A DNA stretch of 5,656 bases, taken from contig QMRV01000125.1 of NCBI GenBank assembly GCA_003649445.1, positions 1 to 5,656 of the forward strand. The letters are read 5' to 3'. The notes below the pieces were generated by a model. The model worked only from the letters and a program-made list of their open reading frames with translations. It was not told the origin of the DNA and ran no database searches. This DNA is from Thermoprotei archaeon. Its GTDB lineage: Archaea > Thermoproteota > Thermoprotei > Thermofilales > B15-G2. Shown here piece by piece: positions 1 through 4,739 of this stretch (within the stretch, counting starts at the first letter, position 1; every line of letters begins with the position of its first letter). A program made the translations under genes and the position numbers.

Positions 1-249
1 GGCTTTAAGACTGCATTAAAGGAAACAGCTTTTGAAATGAAGCCGAAGAAAGTAGTTGTAATAGATTTCGCTAAAATACTAGAGAAGCTAAAGAAGTCGG
101 GAGTGATCCTGAAGGCTGTGAAGTGTCCTGTATGTGGTGCACCAGTAAAGCTCCCAGAGAAAGGAGATACTGTAAAATGTCCTTACTGCGGCTCTACACT
201 TAAAGCAATAGACGTGTATAAGCTTTTAAGTAAAATACTGAATATTTAG
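1..249 (+). CDS. Zinc-ribbon protein, C-terminal part (5' end outside window)
   Basis: The reading frame is open from base 1, so this is the last 82 codons of a gene that begins upstream. The first in-frame ATG (37-39) has no convincing Shine-Dalgarno element: the nearest GGA lies about 13 bases upstream. The 12 residues before it (GFKTALKETAFE) read as normal protein, so I treat this ATG as internal. The visible part has a charged helix (about residues 13-36), then a zinc ribbon with two CPxCG knuckles (C42/C45 and C60/C63) separated by a short loop ending GDTVK, and a C-terminal helix after AID. Paired CPxCG knuckles of this kind are common C-terminal modules in crenarchaeal proteins, where they are structural or mediate binding. 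What the missing N-terminal domain does cannot be told from here. A stand-alone 70-residue protein from the ATG is the alternative. Confidence 0.75.
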   Translation, partial: GFKTALKETAFEMKPKKVVVIDFAKILEKLKKSGVILKAVKCPVCGAPVKLPEKGDTVKCPYCGSTLKAIDVYKLLSKILNI

Positions 250-255
250 ATCAAT

Positions 256-268
256 GCGCTGTAAGCGC
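256..268. repeat. Small GC-rich inverted repeat between genes
   Basis: GCGCT-GTA-AGCGC is a perfect 5-bp stem with a 3-base loop, lying 7 bases after the stop of the zinc-ribbon gene. An overlapping alternative stem pairs ATGCG (254-258) with CGCAT (269-273), so the two folds exclude each other. The element stands out as GC-rich in an AT-rich spacer and sits just upstream of the TATA-like box of the next gene. It could be a 3'-end structure of the first gene or a binding site for a regulator of the second. Neither role can be shown from sequence alone. Confidence 0.4.
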
Positions 269-276
269 CGCATACT

Positions 277-298
277 GTTTTATACAAGCTAAAGGAAT
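277..298 (+). promoter_or_regulatory. TATA-like box and Shine-Dalgarno element of the TIM-barrel gene
   Basis: GTTTTATA at 277-284 resembles an archaeal TATA box, and AAAGGA at 291-296 is a Shine-Dalgarno-like element 9 bases before the GTG at 306. The two do not sit easily together: a TATA centre near 281 predicts transcription starting close to 306, which would leave the Shine-Dalgarno element untranscribed. Either the gene is leaderless from this promoter, or it is also read from the upstream gene and uses the Shine-Dalgarno element. Confidence 0.45.
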
Positions 299-305
299 TA
301 TCTTT

Positions 306-1199
306 GTGAAAATAGGTGTATTCACAACAGAGATAGTTAGGAAAATTTACGGCAAGAGCCTCGATGAAGCAGGATCTATGTTAAAAGACTATGTTGAAAA
401 GGCTTTCAAAATACTTGATGAACTAGAGTTAAATTGCACAGAGTTCTGTATTAAACTGAGTACTTTAGAGAAGTTATGTAGAGTTACACGTGAACTAGAT
501 AGGTTCGACTTACTGTTGCATGAGCCGAGTGAATGTAGTGCAGCTAATTTGTCTTACCTAGATTCCGAGGAAAGAAAACATGTACTAGAGAATCTTAAAT
601 CGGTAATAGACTATGCTTCAGTCGGAGGATTTAGAGTTATTACTATTCACCCTGCTTCCTATAATCCAGGTGAGCCGGGCTACGCGTACGCCGACGTGCA
701 CTATAAATATTTTGAGCCCAAAAAAGCTTGGGAGACTTCAATAGTGTACTTGAAATATTTGGCTAACTATGCTTCTAAAAAGGGAGTTCTACTAGGATTA
801 GAGAATATGCCTAAAGCAATATATGTTAATGGAGAATTCTTGAAGACACCTCACTTCGGAAAAGGCCGCGATGAACTTTTACGAATACTTTCCAGTGTGG
901 ACAATAGCTACCTTAAAATAACTTTTGACACGGGTCATGCTAATACAGTGTGTCAGCCAGCTGACTACGCTGAAGGAATTGTCGATAAAATAGTACATAT
1001 ACATGCCCATGATAATGATGGAACATGTGATCAACACGCCCCTCTCGGTTCAGGTACGGTAGACTTCCCTAGATTCTTCAAGCTACTCGTCGAAAACAAC
1101 TACGAGAACAGCCTAGTTATTGAAAGAGTATTCGACGATAATATTCTAAAAGATATTGAGAAAATAAAGTATTGGCTAAAATATTCGGCTAAGCTATAG
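306..1199 (+). CDS. Endonuclease IV-like / sugar-phosphate isomerase TIM-barrel metalloprotein
   Basis: This 297-residue protein belongs to the AP endonuclease 2 / xylose isomerase-like TIM-barrel superfamily (PF01261, COG1082). Motifs in order: LLHEPS (H72), TIHPAS (H115), GLENMP (E166), FDTGHA (D208, H211), HIHAHDNDG (H231/H233/H235), CDQHAPLGSG (D242, H244) and VIERVF (E273). These can be matched in order to the nine metal ligands of the trinuclear zinc site of bacterial endonuclease IV (H69, H109, E145, D179, H182, H216, D229, H231, E261). The HDNDG...H.PLGxGxVDF segment is, however, also the usual signature of archaeal proteins annotated as sugar-phosphate isomerases/epimerases, so substrate and reaction stay open. 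It is likely cytosolic, having no signal peptide or membrane segment. The start is GTG at 306, with AAAGGA 9 bases upstream and an N-terminal first barrel strand (KIGVFTTE) typical of the fold. The stop overlaps the convergent YbjQ-like gene. Confidence 0.8.
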   Translation: MKIGVFTTEIVRKIYGKSLDEAGSMLKDYVEKAFKILDELELNCTEFCIKLSTLEKLCRVTRELDRFDLLLHEPSECSAANLSYLDSEERKHVLENLKSVIDYASVGGFRVITIHPASYNPGEPGYAYADVHYKYFEPKKAWETSIVYLKYLANYASKKGVLLGLENMPKAIYVNGEFLKTPHFGKGRDELLRILSSVDNSYLKITFDTGHANTVCQPADYAEGIVDKIVHIHAHDNDGTCDQHAPLGSGTVDFPRFFKLLVENNYENSLVIERVFDDNILKDIEKIKYWLKYSAKL

Positions 1200-1664
1200 C
1201 CATTTCTTGCAATTGTGGCAATACCACCTATTGTACTGTGGGTAATAGGTTGCAGGTTTTCCGCAATCTGGACAGACTATTGTCTGTGTTATGGGAGAAG
1301 GAATTCTTATTTCGACGTCGCTTCCAGGCTCTTTTTCAACTATTACTGCTGTGCCGTAAGCAGATACTACAATAAATCCTTCGAGAATTTCGTTTGTCTC
1401 GAAGTCTACGCCTACAACAGCATTAGCGCCAATCATTTTAGCCTGCTTCTTTAAATCTTCTACAGCTTCTTTACGAGCTTTCCGTATTTCCTCTAAGTAG
1501 GCTTCTCCTCTGCCGCCTGCTAAAGCCTCTATTCCTGAAATAAATCGCCCAAGCATTCCTCTAGTTCTACAAGATTCTCCATAAACCACTCCTAAAATAG
1601 CCTTAATTTTGTAGCCAGGTATTGTTGGAGTAGTAACTACAATAATGTCACTTACCTCGCTCAT
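1194..1664 (-). CDS. YbjQ/UPF0145 family protein with C-terminal zinc ribbon
   Basis: This 156-residue protein has two parts. Residues about 8-110 match the YbjQ/UPF0145 family (PF01906): a TIPGYKI strand, LGVVYGES, a GGRGEAYLEE helix running into an alpha-helical segment, GANAVVGVDFE, and the closing strand with AYGTAVIVE. The family forms ring-like oligomers and is often called heavy-metal-binding, but its biochemical role is not settled. After a proline-containing linker comes a zinc ribbon (C131/C134 in CPDCG and C149/C152 in CHNC). The usual bacterial YbjQ is about 105-110 residues and lacks this ribbon. I chose the ATG at 1664. A TTG directly before it (1667) would add one residue. There is no Shine-Dalgarno element, and a TATA-like box about 25-28 bases upstream implies a leaderless mRNA. 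The gene ends tail to tail with the TIM-barrel gene, overlapping it by 6 bases. Confidence 0.85.
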   Translation of the reverse strand: MSEVSDIIVVTTPTIPGYKIKAILGVVYGESCRTRGMLGRFISGIEALAGGRGEAYLEEIRKARKEAVEDLKKQAKMIGANAVVGVDFETNEILEGFIVVSAYGTAVIVEKEPGSDVEIRIPSPITQTIVCPDCGKPATYYPQYNRWYCHNCKKWL

Positions 1665-1672
1665 CAATAATT

Positions 1673-1690
1673 AAGTACTAGGCAGTACTT
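1673..1690. repeat. 7-4-7 inverted repeat, candidate operator of the YbjQ-like gene
   Basis: AAGTACT-AGGC-AGTACTT is a perfect inverted repeat with 7-bp arms and a 4-base spacer. Each arm contains the self-complementary hexamer AGTACT. It lies between the TATA-like box and the start codon of the minus-strand YbjQ-like gene and overlaps the box's downstream edge by about 4 bases. A dimeric repressor bound here would block the basal factors or polymerase. That role is inferred from position only. Confidence 0.45.
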
Positions 1691-1696
1691 TTAAAG
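1687..1696 (-). promoter_or_regulatory. TATA-like box of the YbjQ-like gene
   Basis: Read on the minus strand, CTTTAAAAGT is centred about 25-28 bases before the TTG/ATG start. That is the spacing expected for an archaeal TATA box driving a leaderless transcript. The absence of any Shine-Dalgarno sequence before the start agrees with this. Confidence 0.5.
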
Positions 1697-1738
1697 CCTT
1701 ATCTCAACGATTACTAAGAATTAATGTAGTACACTAGT

Positions 1739-2800
1739 CTATGCTATCAAGGAGAGCACTGCAGTTACAATTAATAGAATTAAGATTGTAGAAAACGATT
1801 TTAAAACATAGAGAAATATTTTACTAAGCTTAACTCTACTTAACTCCACTTTACCTATACTAAAAGCTCTTATCTCCATTTCCTTCTCGTCAATTTCTTT
1901 AACTATTTCATCTAAATTTTTCTTTAGTTTACTTAAAGTAAAATATTTCTCAGGAGTCTTTAAATCTGCTAAAAGTTTCTTCAAATCAAAGGGTTTCTCT
2001 AAAATCCATGCTTTGCTATACACGCACCAGTCTTTCATAATTTTTTCCACGTAAATCCATTTTCTAGAAACTACTACGAGGTCTGCTGTCTTCAGGTCAA
2101 GGTAAGTCAAGTACGTTTCACCTACTTCAGTTAAATCTACTATAAGTTTTTTCAAGTAACTATCTATTTTGACTATCTGAGGCCTTGGAGCCAGCTCACG
2201 GTGCTCTGAAACAGTGTCTCTGAATGGATTATAAGTAAATTTAACGAAAACACCTAAGTCTTCAATATTCCTCGCGTCTAAGTCCAGTTGAAGAGGAATT
2301 CCAGCTAAAATAGTTCCAGTAAATCCTCCTAGAACTAAGCCTACTAGCATAAAGTCTCCTACAGGGAGAACTACTTTCTGCTCTACATAGGCAATAGTGC
2401 TCGCCGCCAAAATAGAGGCTACTAGAACTGCTACAAACGTAGATATTATTGCATAGAAAAGTATCTGTATCGAGCGATACTTTATTCTAGCCATAGTCAC
2501 GGCTTTTTGAAGTGAATTTGTCTCAAGTAAACACTTATAAACAGTTCTATAGAATTCAGCAGTCTTAGCTAAGAGCAGAATTGTTATAAAATACATTAAG
2601 AGAACAGTTGCCGCAAATACTGAGTAGAAAAAGTAAAATCCCATAATAGAGCTCACTGCAGCTAAAGGAAAAAGTGAAGAAAAGCCGGCTATCTCTAGTG
2701 CAAAAAGGTAGTTTGATATTCTTGAAGAATACTTGCTGAGAATACACGAAAACTGTTTTGCACCGAGCCCAGTGAATACTAGCTTTTGTTCTAGGAACAC
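1739..2800 (-). CDS. Hypothetical membrane protein with about five transmembrane helices
   Basis: I do not recognise the family of this 353-residue protein. Four hydrophobic helices lie in the N-terminal half (about 36-56, 58-79, 113-137, 147-170). A long soluble segment follows (about 171-325), with an acidic and lysine-rich helical stretch near 285-310 (LKKNLDEIVKEIDEKE) that could form a coiled coil. A last helix at about 328-352 ends the protein. The loop between helices 2 and 3 is basic, which suggests it faces the cytoplasm. No catalytic motif is visible. The only in-frame start is GTG at 2800, but it lies 15 bases from the clear AGGAG at 2816-2820. The ATG with ideal spacing (2808) is out of frame and stops after five codons, so a one-base change near the start is possible. 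The gene is divergent from the metallopeptidase gene and upstream of the YbjQ-like gene, which has its own promoter 70 bases on. Confidence 0.75.
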   Translation of the reverse strand: MFLEQKLVFTGLGAKQFSCILSKYSSRISNYLFALEIAGFSSLFPLAAVSSIMGFYFFYSVFAATVLLMYFITILLLAKTAEFYRTVYKCLLETNSLQKAVTMARIKYRSIQILFYAIISTFVAVLVASILAASTIAYVEQKVVLPVGDFMLVGLVLGGFTGTILAGIPLQLDLDARNIEDLGVFVKFTYNPFRDTVSEHRELAPRPQIVKIDSYLKKLIVDLTEVGETYLTYLDLKTADLVVVSRKWIYVEKIMKDWCVYSKAWILEKPFDLKKLLADLKTPEKYFTLSKLKKNLDEIVKEIDEKEMEIRAFSIGKVELSRVKLSKIFLYVLKSFSTILILLIVTAVLSLIA

Positions 2801-2815
2801 TTTCTCATTTCTTTT

Positions 2816-2820
2816 CTCCT
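2816..2820 (-). promoter_or_regulatory. Shine-Dalgarno element with awkward spacing to the membrane-protein start
   Basis: AGGAG on the minus strand is a strong Shine-Dalgarno core. It is 7 bases from an ATG at 2808, which opens a five-codon frame ending at TAG (2793-2791), and 15 bases from the GTG at 2800 that opens the real gene. This conflict makes the start of the membrane protein uncertain. Confidence 0.55.
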
Positions 2821-2859
2821 AATACATTTATTTAAGTAGTTGCAGTGTTTTCAAAACAA

Positions 2860-2869
2860 CTTATATTGG
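2860..2869 (+). promoter_or_regulatory. TATA-like box in the divergent promoter region
   Basis: CTTATATTGG is centred about 32 bases before the ATG at 2896, preceded by an A-rich stretch that could serve as a BRE. Read on the minus strand (CCAATATAAG), it could also drive the membrane-protein gene with a leader that includes AGGAG. A second AT-rich element, TTTATTTAAG at 2828-2837, is an alternative box for either direction. If the metallopeptidase started at the earlier GTG (2845), this box would lie inside its coding region. Confidence 0.4.
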
Positions 2870-2895
2870 TGTTCCCACTAAGTATTAATGATAAT

Positions 2896-3876
2896 ATGCT
2901 ATGGTACTTATCGCTAGACACTACACCTGCAAAGAAAATGCTACGTGTCTTAGAACTCGTCGAAAAAGGCAGAGAATGGGATAAAGCTCTTAAAAATGTC
3001 TTAAATACAAAGCCTTATAGATATATGCTTTTCGCGCATGATTTGAGTACAGGCGATATTTTTAAAGTAATGAAAGCTCTTTCTGAGGGAAAAGAAGTTG
3101 AAGGCAAGTTATCTTCAATATATAATGAGTATAAAAAGTGTTTAGAAAATAAAGAAGAATATTATAGTTTAGTAAAGAAAATAGATGAAAATAAAAACGA
3201 GATACTGAGAGAAGCCTGTAGAAGAGCATCAGAGTATTTGCCGAAGAATACTGAAGTAGAAGCAAAAATCTACTTCGTTGTAGGTGGAAGTGACGCTTAT
3301 GGAGTGAACTTAATAGATACTCTAGCAGTAGTAATGAACATAACACATTTCTTGGGGAACTTAAACAAATTATCAGCTGTACTGGCACATGAGCTACACC
3401 ACAAGGCTCTCGGCCATTATGGTAGAGAAATTTACTGGAGGCTTACTCGAAAAGGATTAATTAACATGAGAAATGTCTACGAAATACTGCTTGAAGTAAT
3501 GGGCGAAGGAATAGCTTCACTAGTAGCTTCACCTTACTTAGCGTTCGAGAAATATTTAGCTCTCAAAGAGAGTATTAAAGAAGAGTACCGGAAAGTAGAG
3601 ACAGGAATAATTAAGGCATACGCAGGTAAAAATGTTCTCAACGAACTTTACTCAAACATAGGTCCAGTATACACTGTTGGACTCGATATGAGCCTTAAAA
3701 TAGAGACTACTCTAGGAAAACAGAAACTAGTCGAGACTCTAAATGATCCCACGACGTTTTCGTTTTTCTGCAATTATATGAGAGCAGTAGATCTAAGTGG
3801 CGAAGGCTACTATTTCTCCACAGAAACTATTGAAATACTGAGTGAACTTAAAGAAAAAATAAACAACATGATTTGA
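2896..3876 (+). CDS. Predicted gluzincin metallopeptidase, DUF5700-like
   Basis: This protein is 326 residues from ATG 2896. The frame is open further up, and GTG 2845 would give 343. Numbered from 2845, the key features are: strand IYFVVGGSDAYGV (142-154), zinc-binding helix AHELHH (H182, E183, H186), and LEVMGEGIAS (E221, with E217 nearby), which fits the third ligand of a gluzincin. Next come GPVYTVG (273-279) and an IETTLGKQKLVETL helix ending near FFCNYM. This order resembles the DUF5700/DUF2268 group of putative zinc peptidases, assigned here from motif recall. There is no signal peptide or clear membrane helix, so it is probably cytosolic. I prefer ATG 2896 because no Shine-Dalgarno precedes any candidate, a TATA-like box lies about 32 bases before it, and the first conserved-looking strand (LWYLSLDTTPA) begins there. 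It is divergent from the membrane protein and 50 bases upstream of the site-2 protease. Confidence 0.7.
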   Translation: MLWYLSLDTTPAKKMLRVLELVEKGREWDKALKNVLNTKPYRYMLFAHDLSTGDIFKVMKALSEGKEVEGKLSSIYNEYKKCLENKEEYYSLVKKIDENKNEILREACRRASEYLPKNTEVEAKIYFVVGGSDAYGVNLIDTLAVVMNITHFLGNLNKLSAVLAHELHHKALGHYGREIYWRLTRKGLINMRNVYEILLEVMGEGIASLVASPYLAFEKYLALKESIKEEYRKVETGIIKAYAGKNVLNELYSNIGPVYTVGLDMSLKIETTLGKQKLVETLNDPTTFSFFCNYMRAVDLSGEGYYFSTETIEILSELKEKINNMI

Positions 3877-3883
3877 AAGCGCA

Positions 3884-3895
3884 GAAAATATTATA
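3884..3895 (+). promoter_or_regulatory. TATA-like box before the AN1/site-2-protease gene
   Basis: GAAAATATTATA follows a purine-rich GCGCA stretch that could act as a BRE. Its centre near 3890 predicts transcription starting around 3912-3916, giving a very short leader that begins at the GGGGG Shine-Dalgarno element. Read-through from the metallopeptidase gene 50 bases upstream is also possible. Confidence 0.4.
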
Positions 3896-3914
3896 GTCTA
3901 GCAGACAGTAACAT

Positions 3915-3920
3915 AGGGGG
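3915..3920 (+). promoter_or_regulatory. Shine-Dalgarno element pointing to a non-ATG start
   Basis: AGGGGG can pair with the CCUCC of the 16S rRNA 3' end, with one G:U pair. It lies six bases before the ACG codon at 3927, which is the usual Shine-Dalgarno spacing. No ATG, GTG or TTG lies in frame between the upstream stop (TAA, 3909-3911) and the TTG at 4017. The element therefore supports initiation at or beside 3927. Confidence 0.6.
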
Positions 3921-3926
3921 ATAGTT

Positions 3927-4718
3927 ACGGTTAAGTGCGAGTACTGCGGAAAACACATAGACGGTCTTCCATTTAAATGCAAATACTGTGGAGGACTATT
4001 CTGTGTAGAGCACCATTTGCCCGAAAACCACGAGTGCCCAGGCTTAAAGCGAGGAGAATGGAGAGTAGTAGAGCTTCCAGACAAGTATGCTACAGAGTAC
4101 AGGATAAGGAGACCAGAAGAAATTAAAATAAAGCCATCAAGGCCTCTAATCCGAGTCCACTGGTTTTCTCCAGGAGAAACAAGAGACCTCCTTTTAGCAG
4201 TACTCGCTGTAACACTCGCATATACCTCTCTCTCAGCACTACTCAGACCAATACACTTCCTATCAGTACTAACAGGAGTACTGCTGGCTTTCCTCGTACA
4301 CGAACTAGCCCACCGCTACACAGCCATAAACTACGGATACCGAGCCAGATTCGTCGCCTCTTACCAAGGACTCCTGCTAACAGCTATATCAGCGCTACTT
4401 CCCATTAAAATAATAGCACCAGGCTACGTCGCTGTCTACGGAGGAGATAGAGCAAAAATAGGAGCTATTGCTTTAGCAGGCCCACTCTCAAACATAGTAA
4501 TGAGTATAATAGGCCTAATACTCGCTTCGCTTAGAATACTACCATTCTTCACTTACTTCTTCGCAGTAATAAACGCCGACTTCGCTCTATTCAATCTACT
4601 GCCGCTAGGAATACTAGACGGATATAAAATATTCAACTGGAACAAAATAGTATGGCTAACAGCATTCATGGCAGCAATAGCACTATGGCTAAACTTCAGA
4701 ATAATAATCTTCATATAA
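3927..4718 (+). CDS. AN1 zinc finger fused to site-2 protease (M50) intramembrane metallopeptidase
   Basis: From ACG 3927 the product is 263 residues. Residues 4-37 form a complete AN1-type zinc finger: C4-x2-C7-x10-C18-x2-C21-x4-C26-x2-H29-x5-H35-x-C37. A basic linker follows, then about six hydrophobic segments (near 88-107, 110-128, 145-165, 177-200, 208-228, 243-262). The site-2 protease core shows VHELAH (H125, E126, H129) inside a membrane helix, AGPLSN (184-189), and the N-x2-P-x4-DG motif (N223, P226, D231) supplying the third zinc ligand. This family cuts transmembrane substrates within the membrane. The AN1 finger presumably binds a partner or substrate on the cytosolic side. The first standard start (TTG 4017) would remove C4-H29 and destroy the finger, so the true start must be upstream. 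ACG aligned with a MVKCEYCG-like N-terminus and a well-spaced Shine-Dalgarno is the best choice; GTT 3930 and ATA 3921 fit less well. C-ending codons are more frequent here than in the neighbours. Confidence 0.82.
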   Translation, partial: TVKCEYCGKHIDGLPFKCKYCGGLFCVEHHLPENHECPGLKRGEWRVVELPDKYATEYRIRRPEEIKIKPSRPLIRVHWFSPGETRDLLLAVLAVTLAYTSLSALLRPIHFLSVLTGVLLAFLVHELAHRYTAINYGYRARFVASYQGLLLTAISALLPIKIIAPGYVAVYGGDRAKIGAIALAGPLSNIVMSIIGLILASLRILPFFTYFFAVINADFALFNLLPLGILDGYKIFNWNKIVWLTAFMAAIALWLNFRIIIFI

Positions 4719-4736
4719 AATAAAAATAAATAATTA
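4719..4736 (-). terminator. T-rich terminator candidate after the minus-strand pseudogene
   Basis: Read on the minus strand, directly after the pseudogene's stop (4742-4740), the sequence is almost only T and A, with runs TTATTT and ATTTTTATTTTA. Archaeal intrinsic termination relies mainly on such T-rich stretches. On the plus strand the same bases are A-rich and form the short gap after the site-2-protease stop. Confidence 0.35.
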
Positions 4737-4739
4737 GAT

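Noticed and set aside
1215..1454. Open plus-strand frame of 79 codons
   Set aside because: It lies fully antisense to the well-supported YbjQ-like gene, has no Shine-Dalgarno or promoter, and encodes a low-complexity Y/F/C/S-rich product.
2565..2747. Open minus-strand frame of 60 codons
   Set aside because: It is an alternative frame of the membrane-protein gene on the same strand, with no independent start signals.
2845..2895. Upstream GTG starts (2845, 2869) for the metallopeptidase
   Set aside because: They have no Shine-Dalgarno, would place the TATA-like box at 2860-2869 inside or at the edge of the coding region, and add residues not needed for the fold. They are kept as alternatives only.
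3062..3388. Open minus-strand frame of 108 codons
   Set aside because: It is antisense to the metallopeptidase; its leucine/serine-rich product mirrors the lysine- and glutamate-rich coding strand.
3848..4084. Open minus-strand frame of 78 codons
   Set aside because: It is antisense to the AN1 finger, whose complete ligand pattern shows the plus strand is coding.
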